From assembly GCA_903822185.1 (NCBI GenBank), contig CAIJOA010000011.1:620001-684000 (forward strand): 64,000 bases of DNA, read 5' to 3'. Positions within the stretch are counted from its first letter, which is position 1. Each line of letters starts with the position of its first letter. Positions 9,376 to 23,527 of this stretch are shown in pieces. A model generated the notes under the pieces. It saw only the letters and a program-made list of their open reading frames with translations. It ran no database searches and was not told where the DNA came from. The position numbers and the translations under genes are program-made. Origin of the DNA: an uncultured Rhodospirillales bacterium. Its GTDB lineage: Bacteria > Pseudomonadota > Alphaproteobacteria > ATCC43930 > CGMCC-115725.

Positions 9376-10748
9376 TCGGCCGCGCTTTCTCCCAAGGCAC
9401 CGGCGGACGTGGCCGCGGTCGCAATCTCTTCGATCACCGCGGTCAACAGCGCCGCGTCTTCGCCTTCGGCCATGATGCGCAGCAGCGGCTCGGTACCGGA
9501 TTTGCGGACCAGCAGGCGCCCGGCCGTGCCAAGGCGTTTTTCGGCCGCGCCGATCGCGGCTTTGACCGCATCGGATTGCAGCGCCATGCCGCCGTCGCAG
9601 CGCACGTTATGCAGCAGTTGCGGCACCGGCGAGAACACGTTGCCGACGCGGCTGGCCGGCATATCCTTTTCAACGATCGCGGCGAGGACCTGCAGCGCGG
9701 CGATAAGCCCGTCGCCCGTGGTCGAATAATCGCCCATGATGATATGGCCCGATTGCTCGCCGCCGAGATTGCTGCCGATGCGGCGCATGGTTTCGACGAC
9801 ATAGCGGTCGCCGACCGGCGCACGCTGCATCGGAATACCTTCGGCCAAAAGGAAGCGTTCGAAACCGAGATTGGACATCACCGTCGCAACGACACCCGAC
9901 GACGAGAGTTGTCCGGTGCGCTGCCATTTCTGCGCGATCAAGGCCATGACCTGATCGCCATCGAGAATCTGCCCATGTTCGTCGGCGATGATAAGGCGGT
10001 CGGCATCGCCGTCGAGGGCGATGCCCAGATCAGCTTCTTGCGCAACCACTTCACGCTGCATCGAGGCCGTCGCGGTCGCACCGCAGTCGCGATTGATGTT
10101 GAGGCCGTCGGGCTTGACCCCGATCGGAATGACCTCGGCACCGAGTTCCCACAGCACGGTCGGCGCGACCTTGTAGGCAGCACCGTTGGCGCAATCGACC
10201 ACGACCTTGAGCCCATCGAGACGCAGGCCACGCGGGAAGCTGCTTTTGACGAATTCGATATAGCGCCCGCCGGCATCGTCGAGACGCTTGGCACGGCCGA
10301 GTTCCTGCGCCGGGGCGCGATCGTTTTCGGTGTGACCGACAGCTGCCTCGATGGCCGTCTCGATATCGTCCGACAGCTTGTAGCCATCGGGACCGAAGAA
10401 TTTGATGCCGTTGTCGTCGAAGGGATTATGCGAAGCCGAAATCATCACGCCCAGATCGGCGCGCAGGCTGCGCGTCAGCATGGCGATGGCCGGCGTCGGC
10501 AGCGGCCCGACCAACACGACATCCATGCCCATGCCGGTGAAGCCCGCGGTCAGCGCCGGCTCGACCATATAGCCCGAGAGGCGCGTATCCTTGCCGATGA
10601 TGACCAGATGACGATGATCGCCACGGCGCAGGACAAGCCCCGCCGCCATCGCGATTTTGAGACAGGTTTCGGGCGTGATCGGCTCGCGATTGGCGAGCCC
10701 GCGCACACCATCGGTTCCGAACAACTTGCGTGTCGTTCCAGGCTTCAC
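9372..10748 (-). CDS. glmM: Phosphoglucosamine mutase
   Basis: 458 aa; [42 protein letters not shown]; 4-bp overlap with thiD. Confidence 0.96.
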   Translation of the reverse strand: MKPGTTRKLFGTDGVRGLANREPITPETCLKIAMAAGLVLRRGDHRHLVIIGKDTRLSGYMVEPALTAGFTGMGMDVVLVGPLPTPAIAMLTRSLRADLGVMISASHNPFDDNGIKFFGPDGYKLSDDIETAIEAAVGHTENDRAPAQELGRAKRLDDAGGRYIEFVKSSFPRGLRLDGLKVVVDCANGAAYKVAPTVLWELGAEVIPIGVKPDGLNINRDCGATATASMQREVVAQEADLGIALDGDADRLIIADEHGQILDGDQVMALIAQKWQRTGQLSSSGVVATVMSNLGFERFLLAEGIPMQRAPVGDRYVVETMRRIGSNLGGEQSGHIIMGDYSTTGDGLIAALQVLAAIVEKDMPASRVGNVFSPVPQLLHNVRCDGGMALQSDAVKAAIGAAEKRLGTAGRLLVRKSGTEPLLRIMAEGEDAALLTAVIEEIATAATSAGALGESAAE

Positions 10749-10852
10749 GCCGTCGCTCTCCCCATTGGGTGACTATTCATAAACCCTGAGTCTAAGCCGT
10801 CATGGTCAATAGACGCTTAAGACGACGCCGATAGCCCCAGGGGGGCCGAGCC

Positions 10853-12784
<1,932 letters not shown>

Positions 12785-12882
12785 GTTCGAGGCCTTTCCG
12801 CGGCGGCTTGCGACCCTTTCGGGGGGAACGACCTTTATCGATCGTCGCGCCGCACCTAGGTTAGATAAGAAGCCTGTAGAGA

Positions 12883-14235
12883 TTAAACAATTCTAAACCC
12901 TGCACTTGTCAGGGGTCGGATTGGCCGAAATACCAGCTTGGAAGCGCCCGAAGACGGTTCTTTTGGCCAACACTTAAGGTACTCCAGCGTCGGCACCGCG
13001 ACCACACCTTTCGCATCGCGCAGGACCGCAAGGCTGGGCCATACCGCGCCAGGTAGAATGTCCCGCGCTTTCTTACCGATTTCCTGCCGAATTGCCGTGG
13101 CATCGCGTCCCAGGGCGCCCAGCCATAGCCCCGCCGGCGCTACAGGATCGAGATCGAGCTGGAACCGCCCGTCCCAAAAAACCCGCCCTCCCGGTGCGAC
13201 CGGCATCGGCGCCGCCACGGCTCGCGGCTCGCGGCAGATCAAAATTCGGTCGCTGCGCGGAATCACCTGGCATCCGCCAAGGGTTCGGGCTGTAGGGCCG
13301 CTTCCCTGTAATTCGGCGAAAAGCCGCTCCACCCGTTCGAGACGCGGCGGGTAGTCGCCGCCCGACACGGTCGTCAGAGTCGCCGCGAGCAGCTTCGCGC
13401 CGATTTCCGCCGGTGCCGCTTTCAGCGCCGCATGATCCACCCAAGCAAAACCAGCGGGATGAAGAGCGACCGACCGCGCCGCGAGACGGGCGAATTCCGG
13501 CTCCAGCGCGGCACGCGCCCGGCCAAACCGGGCTGCCATGCCGAAGAGCCGCTCGGCAGTCGGATGTTCTCCGGCGATCTCGTTGCGCAGGCGAACGCGG
13601 GTAAAGGCGGGATTTTCGTTACTGGGATCGTCGATCCAATTCTGACCTCCGGCGGTAAGTCCGGCACGCAATCGCGCCCGCGATACCGTCAGCAAAGGCC
13701 GCAACAGGCGCAGCCCCCCGCGCTCGACAATGCCGGACATGCCGGCGAGGCCATCGATGCCGCTGCCGCGCCGCCAGCGCATCAGCACTGTTTCCGCCTG
13801 ATCGTCGCGTTGATGGGCCAATAAGAGATGAAGCACGCCCTCGGCACGGCACCATGCTTCGAGCAGTCCATAACGTGCCGTGCGCGCCGCCGCCTGGATG
13901 CCGCTTTTGAAAGCCGGTCCGTCGCGCCGCAGAATGGCATGCGCGATGCCGTGTTTCGCGCACCAAAGGCCGACTTGAACAGCTTCGTCGGCGCTGGCGG
14001 CACGCAAGCCGTGATCGACCGTCAAAGCCGTAATCCGGCCGCCCCGCGCCGCAGCCCATTCTTGTGCGAGAAGCGTCAGGGCCATGCTGTCGCTGCCGCC
14101 TGACACCGCGACCGCCAGATGCGGTTGCGGCTCGAACGGCGCGAAAGCGTTCAGCAGTGAATTGAATTCAGACGGCGTTACCGGATCGGCCTCTATAACC
14201 GGATAGGCCTGAGCGAGCGATGGATCGAGTTCCAT
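12883..14235 (-). CDS. tilS: tRNA(Ile)-lysidine synthase
   Basis: 450 aa; [19 protein letters not shown]-loop; [16 protein letters not shown]. Confidence 0.93.
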   Translation of the reverse strand: MELDPSLAQAYPVIEADPVTPSEFNSLLNAFAPFEPQPHLAVAVSGGSDSMALTLLAQEWAAARGGRITALTVDHGLRAASADEAVQVGLWCAKHGIAHAILRRDGPAFKSGIQAAARTARYGLLEAWCRAEGVLHLLLAHQRDDQAETVLMRWRRGSGIDGLAGMSGIVERGGLRLLRPLLTVSRARLRAGLTAGGQNWIDDPSNENPAFTRVRLRNEIAGEHPTAERLFGMAARFGRARAALEPEFARLAARSVALHPAGFAWVDHAALKAAPAEIGAKLLAATLTTVSGGDYPPRLERVERLFAELQGSGPTARTLGGCQVIPRSDRILICREPRAVAAPMPVAPGGRVFWDGRFQLDLDPVAPAGLWLGALGRDATAIRQEIGKKARDILPGAVWPSLAVLRDAKGVVAVPTLEYLKCWPKEPSSGASKLVFRPIRPLTSAGFRIV

Positions 14236-14241
14236 CGCCGC

Positions 14242-15090
14242 TCAACAACGGGCGCGTTTCTTCTCTTCGCCCACCCGTTCCTTGATCGTTTGCGGCGGCG
14301 ACGGGAAATCGCGTTCCAGCCGGGCATAAGCGCGGCAGGCATCGGCCTTCTGATCGAGATTGGCCAGAGACATACCAAGCTTCAGCAAATCGTCGGCAGC
14401 CTTCTGTCCTTTCGGATATTTCTCGTAGCCTTGAGCAAAGGCGGTCGCGGCGTTCGCCCAGTCTTTGCGGACATAGAAGGTTTCACCGAGCCAATATTGC
14501 GCGTTGCCGGCCAGCGGGTCTTTGGGATAGCGATCGACGAAGCTGCGCATCGCTTGTTCGGCCGCCGGATAGTTCGCCTGGGTCAGCAATCCCATCCCAT
14601 AATTATATTGGTCGGTCGCACTGCCCGAAGACGGCGGCGGAGCAGCAGCCGGCGCGGCCGCTTGCTGCGGCGGACGCAACACCGGCGCGCCGTCCGCACC
14701 GATTGTCCCGAGCGTGCCGGAACGTGATGCCGGCTGCGATAGATCGAAGCCTGCGCCAACCGGCGGCTTCGGCGGCGGCGGCGCATTGCCGGGCAGCGTC
14801 AGTTGCGGCAGTGGGTTTGAGGCAGCGGAAGAACCACCACCGCCCTGCTGCAGCTGATTGAAGCGCACATCGTTGTCGCTCTGTGCCCGGTCGAGTTGCT
14901 GCTTCAACTGGCTGATGGTGTTGTTGAGTTCTTCGATCCGGCCATTGAGTTCGCGCATGCGATCTTCCATCGCGACGATGCGCATTTCGGAATTTAAGGC
15001 CGTCTGACTTTGCGCGTGGGCGGGACCGGTCGGGGTCATCGTCACGAGCGCGAACGCACTCATCGCGGCGAAAAAAATCGGTCTTAGCAT
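14242..15090 (-). CDS. cpoB: Tol-Pal system protein CpoB/YbgF
   Basis: 282 aa; signal peptide, coiled coil, C-terminal TPR (YPKDPLAGNAQYWLGETFYVRKDW); next to pal. Confidence 0.92.
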   Translation of the reverse strand: MLRPIFFAAMSAFALVTMTPTGPAHAQSQTALNSEMRIVAMEDRMRELNGRIEELNNTISQLKQQLDRAQSDNDVRFNQLQQGGGGSSAASNPLPQLTLPGNAPPPPKPPVGAGFDLSQPASRSGTLGTIGADGAPVLRPPQQAAAPAAAPPPSSGSATDQYNYGMGLLTQANYPAAEQAMRSFVDRYPKDPLAGNAQYWLGETFYVRKDWANAATAFAQGYEKYPKGQKAADDLLKLGMSLANLDQKADACRAYARLERDFPSPPQTIKERVGEEKKRARC

Positions 15091-15214
15091 TGCCGATACT
15101 TTCTGATCTTCATCTGGCCACCAGGGCGGGGATTGCCCGGATACGACAAGGAATTCTTCCCTGCCTCTATTACGGTATTTCGGCGAAAAAAGGGCCGACT
15201 TTAAGACGGTAGAT

Positions 15215-15272
15215 AAGAAAAAGGCGCCCGCCCCGGTTTCGACGATGAACGTCGAAACCGGAAGCGGGCGCC
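15215..15272 (-). terminator. Intrinsic terminator after pal
   Basis: Long GGCGCCCGC...GCGGGCGCC hairpin with nested CGGTTTCGACG/CGTCGAAACCG, followed on minus strand by TTTTTCTT. Confidence 0.8.
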
Positions 15273-15298
15273 CCCGTATCTTTAACCGGCGAAGCCGA

Positions 15299-15784
15299 TT
15301 AGTTGATGACGGTCACACCGCGGCGGTTCTGCGCCCAGGCGGCCTCGTTCGAACCGAGGACGGCCGGACGTTCCTTGCCGTAGCTGATCGTCTTCAAGCG
15401 AGCGGCGGGAATGCCGAGCGCGACGAGAGCATTGCGGACCGAGTTCGCACGACGCTCGCCGAGGGCGAGGTTGAACTCACGCGTGCCGCGTTCGTCGGCA
15501 TGACCTTCGAGGGTCACGGTGACGTTCGGGTACTTCTTCAGCCAATCGGCTTGGCGCTGCAGAGTCTGCTGGCCTTCCGATTTCACCGACGACTTGTCGT
15601 AGTCAAAGAAGACACGATCGCCGACGTTCTGGATGAAGTCTTGCGCCGAACCAGGGGTGACGCTGGACGAGGTGGACGGAGCCGAAGAGGCGCCGCCGCC
15701 GGTGTTGGCATTGGTTGACGGATTGGAAGAGCAAGCCGCCAAAAGCAGCAAACCCGCGATCAGGCTCAGAGGCCGAAGATTCAT
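15299..15784 (-). CDS. pal: Peptidoglycan-associated lipoprotein Pal
   Basis: MNLRPLSLIAGLLLLAACSSNPS lipobox; VTLEGHADERGTREFNLALGERRA OmpA-like domain. ORF-track start (15958) is upstream of the real start. Confidence 0.95.
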   Translation of the reverse strand: MNLRPLSLIAGLLLLAACSSNPSTNANTGGGASSAPSTSSSVTPGSAQDFIQNVGDRVFFDYDKSSVKSEGQQTLQRQADWLKKYPNVTVTLEGHADERGTREFNLALGERRANSVRNALVALGIPAARLKTISYGKERPAVLGSNEAAWAQNRRGVTVIN

Positions 15785-15936
15785 TCTTATACTCCCTTGC
15801 ATTGCAAATCGGACATGGCGGGGCTGGTAGTGGTTGGGACGGAGTGCCCCCCGAGGGCTCCACCAGAGACAACCTAGGGGCACATGAAAGAATCCCACGA
15901 ACCCACGGAAATCGGGCGGACTATACGAATTGTTAC

Positions 15937-17271
15937 CTACGGAATCAAGGGGGACCAAGCCGGATCGGACGCATCCTGCGGTGTAACGAGCTCTCGCTCG
16001 TTCGAACCGGTCAGATCGACCGAATAAAGCCGGGTCCGACCGCCACCGCCCCGCGAGTCGCTGCGATCCTGCTTATAATAAGCAATCACGCGACCGTTCG
16101 GCGCCCAGGTCGGACCTTCGATCAGGAAGCTGTTCGCGAGCAACCGTTCGCCGCTGCCGTCGGGCCGCATCACGCCGATATAGAATCCATTTGCGTCAAA
16201 TTTTGTGAATGCGATGAGATCGCCACGCGGCGACCAGACCGGCGTCGCATAGCGGCCGGTGCCGAAACTGATGCGGTGAATGTTCCCGCCATCGGCACCC
16301 ATCACATACAGCTGCTGTGTACCGCCGCGATCCGAGTTGAAGCAGATTTGAGTCGCATCGGGCGAGTAGCACGGCGAGGTATCAATCGCGTCCGTGCTGG
16401 TGATCTGGCTGGCGCGGCGCGTACGCAGATCGAGCGCATAAATCTGCGTCGCACCATTGAGCGCGAGACTCATGATCACCCGGTTGCCGTCCGGCGCGAA
16501 ACGCGGCGCGAAGGTCATGCCGGGGAAATCGCCCAGCACTTCCTGCTGACCCGTGTCGATATTGAAGAGGAACACGCGCGGCGCGCCACGGGCATAAGAC
16601 AGGTACGTGATCTCTTGCGAGGTCGGCGAGAAGCGCGGCGTCAGCACCAGCGCACGGCCATCGGTCAGATAGCGTTGATTGGCGCCGTCTTGATCCATGA
16701 TCGAAAGGCGCTTCTGACGTCGATCTTGCGCTCCGCTTTCGGAGATATAGACGATGCGGGTGTCGAAATAGCCTTCTTCGCCGGTGATGCGCTTATAGAT
16801 CGCATCGGCGATGATATGCGCGATACGACGCCAGTTCTGGGGTGTCGTCGTGTAACGCAAACCGGTCAGCTGCGCCTCGGCATAGACGTCCCACAGGCGG
16901 AACTCGACCGATAGCCGGCCATCGGGCTGCGGCGTTACCGAGCCGGTCACCAGCGCCTGCGCGTTGATCACGCGCCAGTCGTTATAACGCGGCGGCGTAT
17001 GCGAATTGGCGTCCTGATCGACGAAGGCTTTCGGATCGATCGGCTTGAACAGGCCCGACCGTTCGAGATCGGCCGCGACCACACCGCTGATATCCTGGGG
17101 CGCAGTGCCACCGCTGCCGCCGAAGACGGGAATGGCGATCGGCATCGGCTGCGGATTGCTGTGCGTGATGTCGATATGCACTTCGGCCCGCGCCGGCATG
17201 GCGGCTGACATCACAAGCGGCGTTACCGTAATTCCCAGAGCAGCCTGACGACGGTTGATGATCATGGTCAT
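15937..17271 (-). CDS. tolB: Tol-Pal system beta-propeller protein TolB
   Basis: 444 aa; repeated SPDG/APDG propeller motifs; tol gene order. Confidence 0.95.
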   Translation of the reverse strand: MTMIINRRQAALGITVTPLVMSAAMPARAEVHIDITHSNPQPMPIAIPVFGGSGGTAPQDISGVVAADLERSGLFKPIDPKAFVDQDANSHTPPRYNDWRVINAQALVTGSVTPQPDGRLSVEFRLWDVYAEAQLTGLRYTTTPQNWRRIAHIIADAIYKRITGEEGYFDTRIVYISESGAQDRRQKRLSIMDQDGANQRYLTDGRALVLTPRFSPTSQEITYLSYARGAPRVFLFNIDTGQQEVLGDFPGMTFAPRFAPDGNRVIMSLALNGATQIYALDLRTRRASQITSTDAIDTSPCYSPDATQICFNSDRGGTQQLYVMGADGGNIHRISFGTGRYATPVWSPRGDLIAFTKFDANGFYIGVMRPDGSGERLLANSFLIEGPTWAPNGRVIAYYKQDRSDSRGGGGRTRLYSVDLTGSNERELVTPQDASDPAWSPLIP

Positions 17272-18188
17272 AGGAGATCCTTTGGATCAAAGGTGATGGT
17301 CATAGTCTGCCACTGATCGTATTTTTCCTGCGGCAGTTTAAGCGGTTGGCAGCGCGGATTCATCAGCGCGCGACGGGCGCTGTCGGCAGCCGCCACGAAG
17401 AAGGGATCGCTTGTCCTGTCCGTATTGAGCAGGGTGGCCGATTTCATCGTTCCATCGCGATTCATATAAATGCGGAACTCAGGTCGGAGGTTCGCCGCGT
17501 CTTTGGCGCCGGCAGGCGCGTTCCAACAGGCTTCGATCTGCTGTTTCACGACGTCCAGTTCGCTGGTCGATAACTGCGCCCCCAAAGGAGCCACCGGTTG
17601 TGAGCTTTTTTGTGGCGGACCGGGCGGCTGTTGCTTATCCGGCGACGATTTATTCGTCGCGAGATTCTTCAGCATCTGGTCGAACGAGCTGTCGTCCGGC
17701 TTTTTCAGTTGCGGCGGCTTCGGCGCAGGCGGCGGCGGAGCCGGAGTCGGCTTCGCCTCGGGCTTTGGCGGCTCCGGTTTCGGCGGCGTCGGGGTGGGCG
17801 TCGGCGCGGGAGGCGGCGGCGGTTCCGGCTTCGGCGGATCGGGTTTGGGCGGCTCGGGCTTCGGCGGCGCCGGGACGTCGGGCTTCGGCGGCTCCGGCTT
17901 CGGGGGTTCCGGTTTCGGCGGCTCGGGCTTGGGTGGCGTCGGGGTCGGCGGCGGCGCGGGCTTCGGCGGCGCCGTCTGCGGCACGTCGGGCTTCGCGTCT
18001 GGCACCGGCGGGGTCTGCGTTACCTGGGTCGCGCGCGTGACGGGGCCGACATTGATCAGCTGCACCGCAATCGGCTGGTCTTCGACGATCTTTTTATCGA
18101 ACACATGCAGCAGGCTGAAGACGAAGAACGTCAACGGCACCAGAACGTGCAGCAGCCCAGAAGCAATAAGACTCCGCCGATCGAGCAT
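17268..18188 (-). CDS. tolA: TolA (cell envelope integrity protein)
   Basis: 306 aa; N-terminal TM, Pro/Lys-rich repeats, C-terminal TolA-like domain; between tolR and tolB. Confidence 0.9.
   Translation of the reverse strand: MLDRRSLIASGLLHVLVPLTFFVFSLLHVFDKKIVEDQPIAVQLINVGPVTRATQVTQTPPVPDAKPDVPQTAPPKPAPPPTPTPPKPEPPKPEPPKPEPPKPDVPAPPKPEPPKPDPPKPEPPPPPAPTPTPTPPKPEPPKPEAKPTPAPPPPAPKPPQLKKPDDSSFDQMLKNLATNKSSPDKQQPPGPPQKSSQPVAPLGAQLSTSELDVVKQQIEACWNAPAGAKDAANLRPEFRIYMNRDGTMKSATLLNTDRTSDPFFVAAADSARRALMNPRCQPLKLPQEKYDQWQTMTITFDPKDLL
17740..17960 (-). repeat. Degenerate tandem repeat encoding (PPKPE)n in TolA
   Basis: [43 protein letters not shown]. Confidence 0.85.
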
Positions 18189-18191
18189 CGA

Positions 18192-18635
18192 TTAGCGCTG
18201 TCTCGGGGCGGCTGAGGTGGACTGTTCGGCGATCAGCGACACCTTGGTGAAACCGGCGGCGTTGATCAGCCCCATGATTTCGAGCACACGGCCGTAATTG
18301 ATATTGCGGTCGCCGCGCACATAGACGCTGGCCGAGGGGTTGTTGTTGGTGATCGCCTGAAGCCGCGGCACGATCTGATCGACAGCGATCTCGTTGTTCT
18401 GGAGGTAGGTCTTACCTTCGGCATTGATCGAGATGACCAGCGGCTCTTTCTGCTCGGTGATCTGTTGCGCCGAGGTCTTCGGGAGATCGACCGGCACGCC
18501 GACGGTCAAAAGCGGCGCCGTCACCATGAAGACGACGAGCAGCACCAGCATCACGTCCACCATCGGCGTGACGTTGATGTCGGCCATCGGCTTGTAGCGT
18601 TGGGAACCGTTGCGTTGGAGAAGAGGACCCGCCAT
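18192..18635 (-). CDS. tolR: TolR
   Basis: 147 aa; ADINVTPMVDVMLVLLVVFMVTAPLL ExbD/TolR motif. Confidence 0.95.
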   Translation of the reverse strand: MAGPLLQRNGSQRYKPMADINVTPMVDVMLVLLVVFMVTAPLLTVGVPVDLPKTSAQQITEQKEPLVISINAEGKTYLQNNEIAVDQIVPRLQAITNNNPSASVYVRGDRNINYGRVLEIMGLINAAGFTKVSLIAEQSTSAAPRQR

Positions 18636-18638
18636 CGG

Positions 18639-19367
18639 TTACGCCTTCTCGTCGAGCTGACGCGAAAGGATCGCGCTGAACTCGGAACCAAACGCTTCAA
18701 GCCGTCCCGAGTAACGCCCGAAGTCGGTCGAGAACTTGTTATAGAAAATAACCGCCGGGATGGCGGCGACGAGGCCCAGCGCCGTCGCGAACAGTGATTC
18801 GGCGATGCCCGGCGCGACCACCGCGAGGCTGGTGTTCTTCGAGGCGGCGATGGCGTTGAAGCTGTTCATGATGCCCCAGACCGTGCCGAAGAGACCGACG
18901 AACGGCGAGATCGAGCCGACCGTTGCGAGGAACGGCATGTAGCGTTCGAGCCGCGCCATTTCGCGGCTGGCCGTCACCTGCATCACGCGTTCGATTCGTT
19001 CTTGAAGGGTAACGCGCGTCGCGCTGCTGGCGACGATGCCCTTGGCCATCGAGCGGCGCCATTCGCGCATCGCCGCGGCGAAGACCGACGACATCGGATC
19101 TTCGGGGCGGTTGCCGATCCGGTCATAAAGATCGTCGAGCGCCCCGCCCGACCAGAAGGCTTCTTCGAAGCTGTCGGCATCGCGCTTTAAGCGGCGCAAT
19201 TTGACGAACTTGTCGAAGATCACCGCCCAGGACCAGAACGAGGCGGCAAGCAACATAAGCATGACCAGCTTGACGAGCATGTCCGCTTGCAGAAACAGCG
19301 TGATCACGGAGAGATCGTGAGGAACTGCGGACCCTGCGAGGGCTGCTTGATCGACGGCGTTATCCAT
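18639..19367 (-). CDS. tolQ: TolQ
   Basis: MDNAVDQAALAGSAVPHDLSVITLFLQADMLVKLVMLML; LATVGSISPFVGLFGTVWGIMNSF ExbB/TolQ motif; ORF-track start is too far upstream. Confidence 0.94.
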   Translation of the reverse strand: MDNAVDQAALAGSAVPHDLSVITLFLQADMLVKLVMLMLLAASFWSWAVIFDKFVKLRRLKRDADSFEEAFWSGGALDDLYDRIGNRPEDPMSSVFAAAMREWRRSMAKGIVASSATRVTLQERIERVMQVTASREMARLERYMPFLATVGSISPFVGLFGTVWGIMNSFNAIAASKNTSLAVVAPGIAESLFATALGLVAAIPAVIFYNKFSTDFGRYSGRLEAFGSEFSAILSRQLDEKA

Positions 19368-19794
19368 GGGCGTTGACCATCCGGGATTGTTCGTTGGTGG
19401 AAGAAAGACTCGCCCGGAAGGCCGCGGGCAGACGGGCTGGCCGTCCGAGCGCGCCGACACAGGCGATGAGAACCGTAGAGCGGACCAGCGTGGCATCGCC
19501 CCGCTTGATGTCCTGGGCCAGGAGGATGGTGGCACCACCAACCTCTTTGACCCTTGTTTCGACGACCAGCTCGTCATCGAGCCGGGCGGGCACCTCATAT
19601 TCGAATGACACGCGCCGCACGATGAAGGCGAGAGCGTGGTCGCGGCGCATCTCTTCATGCGCCATGCCGAAGAGACGGATCATCTCGGTGCGCGCGCGCT
19701 CGGTGAATTTAAGATAATTCGCGTAATAGACAATGCCTGCTGCGTCCGTGTCCTCGTAATAAACACGCACGGGGAAGCAATGGATGCCCCCCAT
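19360..19794 (-). CDS. ybgC: Tol-Pal system acyl-CoA thioesterase
   Basis: MGGIHCFPVRVYYEDTDAAGIVYYANYLKFTERARTEM hot-dog motif; start corrected from the ORF track. Confidence 0.93.
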   Translation of the reverse strand: MGGIHCFPVRVYYEDTDAAGIVYYANYLKFTERARTEMIRLFGMAHEEMRRDHALAFIVRRVSFEYEVPARLDDELVVETRVKEVGGATILLAQDIKRGDATLVRSTVLIACVGALGRPARLPAAFRASLSSTNEQSRMVNAHG

Positions 19795-19826
19795 CAAAGA
19801 ACCTTCGCGTGGCAAAGCGGCGGCGG

Positions 19827-20876
19827 TCACGTACCGCTCTCCTCGGCATCGTCCAACAGATCGAGCTGCGGCACCGGCGGCCGCAGCGGCTTCAACCCCA
19901 GATGGGTGTAGGCCGCCTCGGTCAGGATTCGCCCGCGCGACGTCCGCTGCACGAAACCCTGCTGCATCAGATAAGGCTCGATCACTTCTTCGATCACATC
20001 GCGTTGATCGCCCAACGCTGCGGCTACCGTTTCGACGCCGACCGGCCCGCCGCCGTAATGCTGCACGATACAAAGGAGATAGCGCCGGTCGAGCGCATCG
20101 AGCCCCGAGGCATCGACTTCCAACCGCAACAAAGCCGCGTCGGCGGCTTTCGCATCGATGCGTTTAACGCCGGCGACGGCGGCGAAGTCCCGCACCCGCC
20201 GCAGCAGCCGCGCCGCGACACGCGGCGTGCCGCGCGAACGCCGGGCGATTTCAGCGGCACCATCGGGGGCGAGCGGCATGCCGAGCACACGCGCGCCACG
20301 TTCGACGATCTGGCACAACTCGTCCGCGTCGTAAAACACCAGCCGCAGGGGAATGCCGAAACGTTCGCGCAATGGCCGGGTGATAAGGCCGGAGCGCGTG
20401 GTTGCGCCGACCAGCGTGAATTGCGGCAGATCGATCCGCACCGAACGCGCGGCCGGTCCCTCGCCGATCATCAAATCGAGCTGAAAATCCTCCATCGCCG
20501 GATAGAGGATTTCCTCGACCGCCGGGGCGAGGCGATGAATTTCGTCGATGAAGAGAACATCGTTCTTTTCGAGATTGGTCAGCAGCGCCGCGAGATCGCC
20601 GGCGCGCTGGATAACCGGTCCCGAGGTCGCGCGGAACGTCACGCCCAGTTCGCGCGCGATGATCTGCGCCAGCGTCGTCTTGCCGAGGCCCGGCGGCCCC
20701 GCAAGCAGCACATGATCCAGCGCCTCGGATCGCTGCTGCGCCGCGGTGATAAAGACCTTCAGATTGTCGCGCAGTTGTTTCTGCCCGACGAACTCGGCGA
20801 AGCTGAGCGGGCGGAACGATGCCTCGACGGCATCTTCCTCGCTGCGTTCGCTGGCGACGACGCGAGGATCGTTCAT
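19827..20876 (-). CDS. ruvB: Holliday junction branch migration helicase RuvB
   Basis: 349 aa; [33 protein letters not shown]. Confidence 0.97.
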   Translation of the reverse strand: MNDPRVVASERSEEDAVEASFRPLSFAEFVGQKQLRDNLKVFITAAQQRSEALDHVLLAGPPGLGKTTLAQIIARELGVTFRATSGPVIQRAGDLAALLTNLEKNDVLFIDEIHRLAPAVEEILYPAMEDFQLDLMIGEGPAARSVRIDLPQFTLVGATTRSGLITRPLRERFGIPLRLVFYDADELCQIVERGARVLGMPLAPDGAAEIARRSRGTPRVAARLLRRVRDFAAVAGVKRIDAKAADAALLRLEVDASGLDALDRRYLLCIVQHYGGGPVGVETVAAALGDQRDVIEEVIEPYLMQQGFVQRTSRGRILTEAAYTHLGLKPLRPPVPQLDLLDDAEESGT

Positions 20877-21460
20877 CGCGCCAACTCTTTGAGGCCGGTG
20901 CGGATCAGCGTATCGAGCGAAACCTCGGCACCAAGCCGGCGTGTCGCCTCGGCGATCACGTTATGAACGTCGGCACGCGGATAGCCGAGATTGACCAAGG
21001 CCGATACCGCTTCGGAAGCCGCACCGGCCGGTTTTTGCGCGGCAACGCCGAGGCTCAAGCCCCCGACCTTGTCTTTCAATTCATTGACGACGCGCATCGC
21101 CAGCTTCGGCCCGACGCCGTCGGCCTGGGTGATCGCTGTCCGATCCTGCGCGGCGATCGCCGTCGCCAGCGCTTCGGTCGTCAGCGCGCTGAGAATGGCG
21201 AGCGCGATACGCGCGCCGACGCCCTGCACCGTCGTGAGCAGCTTGAACCATTCGCGCTCTGCCTCATCGGCAAAGCCATAGAGATGAATGTGATCTTCGC
21301 GGACATGGGTTTCGATCAGCAGCCGCATCGGCTGACCGCGTTCGGGGGCCTTGTCCAACGTACGATTGGACGCGAAGACGAGATAACCGACGCCGTTCAC
21401 GTCCAGCACGATGCCATCCGCATTGGCCTGCTCGATCACGCCGGATAACATCGCGATCAT
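20873..21460 (-). CDS. ruvA: Holliday junction branch migration protein RuvA
   Basis: 195 aa; [35 protein letters not shown]. Confidence 0.95.
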   Translation of the reverse strand: MIAMLSGVIEQANADGIVLDVNGVGYLVFASNRTLDKAPERGQPMRLLIETHVREDHIHLYGFADEAEREWFKLLTTVQGVGARIALAILSALTTEALATAIAAQDRTAITQADGVGPKLAMRVVNELKDKVGGLSLGVAAQKPAGAASEAVSALVNLGYPRADVHNVIAEATRRLGAEVSLDTLIRTGLKELAR

Positions 21461-21951
21461 GACGCCACTCTGGCCATCGCGCGCGCACTGGCTGCATGAT
21501 GCGCATGACAGATCGCGACGGCGAGCGCGTCGGAGGCGTCGGTGCCGCCGGAGGCGCCCGGCAGCAAGCGCCGCACCATCATCTGAACTTGCGTCTTGTC
21601 GGCATGGCCGACGCCGACGACCGATTTCTTCACGAGGTTGGTGGCGTATTCGAAGACCGGCAGGCCGCGTTCCGCCGGCGCGAGCAACACCACGCCGCGC
21701 GCCATGCCGAGTTTCAAAGTCGAAACGGGATTCTTATTCACGAAGACTTCTTCGACCGCCGCCACGTCAGGTGCGAATTCATCCAGCACCCGATTGAGCC
21801 CGCGATAAAGTTCGCTGAGGCGGCTAGCGAGTTCCGTACCGGAGGCGGTCGTCACCACGCCTTGGGCGACATGCTTCAAGCGATTGCCATCGACGTCGAT
21901 CACGCCCCAGCCGGTGCAGCGCAATCCGGGATCGAGCCCCAGCAGCCGCAT
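21457..21951 (-). CDS. ruvC: Crossover junction endodeoxyribonuclease RuvC
   Basis: [44 protein letters not shown]; start corrected. Confidence 0.96.
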   Translation of the reverse strand: MRLLGLDPGLRCTGWGVIDVDGNRLKHVAQGVVTTASGTELASRLSELYRGLNRVLDEFAPDVAAVEEVFVNKNPVSTLKLGMARGVVLLAPAERGLPVFEYATNLVKKSVVGVGHADKTQVQMMVRRLLPGASGGTDASDALAVAICHAHHAASARAMARVAS

Positions 21952-21982
21952 CAGTGAGTTCCTAGGGCGCAGACCGACAAGA

Positions 21983-22732
21983 TCACGCGCCGAGCCGCGC
22001 CATGACGTCGTCGGAAACTTCGAATGCGGCGAAGACGTTCTGCACGTCGTCGCTATCTTCGAGCGCCTCAAGCAGCTTGAACAATGATTCGGCGGTGTCG
22101 CCATCGACCGAAATCAGGTTCTTCGGTTTCCACACCATCTTCGCCGATGTCGCCGCGCCGAACTTCGCTTCCAGCGCATCGCGCACGTCGTTCAATGTCT
22201 CCATCGTGCAGAGAACGAGATGTTCTTCGTCGTTGCTTTCGACATCGTCGGCGCCGGCCTCGACCGCCGCCTCAAAGATCGCATCCGTCGTCGCCGTGGC
22301 GACGGGATAAGCAACCTGGCCGACGTGATCGAAAAGAAAACTCACGCTGTTCGTTTCACCCAGATTGCCACCGTTCTTCGTAAAGGCGGTGCGCACCTCG
22401 CTGGCGGTGCGGTTGCGATTGTCGGTCAGCGCTTCGATGACGACGGCAACGCCGCCGGGACCGTAACCCTCGTACCGCACCTCGTCGTAATTCTCGCCCT
22501 CGGCGCCGCCGGCGCCGCGTTTGACCGCACGGTCCAGCGTGTCCTTCGACATGTTGGCGGCGCGGGCCGCCAGCATCGCCGCCCGCAGACGCGGGTTGGC
22601 GGCAGGGTCAGGCAAACCGAGGCGTGCCGCCGACGTAAGCTCGCGAATGAGCTTCGTAAAAATCTTGGCGCGCTTCTTATCCTGCGCGCCCTTGCGGTGC
22701 ATGATGTTCTTGAATTGGGAATGGCCGGCCAT
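21983..22732 (-). CDS. yebC: YebC/PmpR family protein
   Basis: [39 protein letters not shown]; start corrected. Confidence 0.95.
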   Translation of the reverse strand: MAGHSQFKNIMHRKGAQDKKRAKIFTKLIRELTSAARLGLPDPAANPRLRAAMLAARAANMSKDTLDRAVKRGAGGAEGENYDEVRYEGYGPGGVAVVIEALTDNRNRTASEVRTAFTKNGGNLGETNSVSFLFDHVGQVAYPVATATTDAIFEAAVEAGADDVESNDEEHLVLCTMETLNDVRDALEAKFGAATSAKMVWKPKNLISVDGDTAESLFKLLEALEDSDDVQNVFAAFEVSDDVMARLGA

Positions 22733-22882
22733 GACGATCGCTAAATAATGAATTCGGAAGCGTGAATCATACCAGATGCTGTGATCCGCGCCATCCACCG
22801 CGACCCGTATTCTGCCCCAATCCTTCAGAAAACGCGGTCTCGCCGCTTGATTAACCAGCCTTTATGGCGGATTTGCGGCGGC

Positions 22883-23527
22883 CTAAAGCCATGATAATTC
22901 ACGTATTTGTTGAGCCGCGAAGCCGAGCATCAGCAAACCGGTCAGGCCTTGCGTCACGACCTGCCATATTGGTCCGCCGAATCGGGTCCGCAGCCGGGTG
23001 ACCGCCGTGCAGAACAGCAGGCACCACGTCCCCGCCCCAAGAACAACTGCAATGGCGAGCATGATCGCCCCCACCGGACCTTGCGCGAAACTTTGCGGCC
23101 GGCCGATGACCGCGAGCCAGAACGCCAAATTCCAAGGGCTGGTCAGCGCCATGGTCAGACCGAGAAGATAGCCGCCCCGCGCGGTCCCCGGTTTTGCCGG
23201 CACATCAGGATTGTTACCGTCATGGCGATGGACCCAGCCACGCCACGCGCCTTTGAGAAACAGCGCCGCCAGGAGAATAAGAAGAAGCGTGCTGGTGAAA
23301 CCCATGACCAGCCGCGCCATGTCGCCGATCACGAGGCCGACACCAAGAACGACGAGAACGGCCCAGAGCGCGTCCCCAGAACAGGCGCCGCAACCGACGG
23401 CCACGGCAGGGCGAAAGCCCTGTCCCAACCCACGACGCATCATTTCCGCATTGATCGGCCCTGGTGGCCAAGCCACCGACCAGCCGAGGAGGAATCCGTA
23501 ACCGATCAGCGCCGCCGAACCGCTCAC
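22883..23527 (-). CDS. LysE-family translocator
   Basis: 214 aa multi-TM; GWSVAWPPGPINAEMMRRGLGQG. Confidence 0.8.
   Translation of the reverse strand: MSGSAALIGYGFLLGWSVAWPPGPINAEMMRRGLGQGFRPAVAVGCGACSGDALWAVLVVLGVGLVIGDMARLVMGFTSTLLLILLAALFLKGAWRGWVHRHDGNNPDVPAKPGTARGGYLLGLTMALTSPWNLAFWLAVIGRPQSFAQGPVGAIMLAIAVVLGAGTWCLLFCTAVTRLRTRFGGPIWQVVTQGLTGLLMLGFAAQQIRELSWL

Noticed and set aside
17470-18195. Gly-rich plus-strand ORF ([11 protein letters not shown] repeats)
   Set aside because: Complement of the Pro/Lys-rich repeat of TolA; not an independent glycine-rich protein
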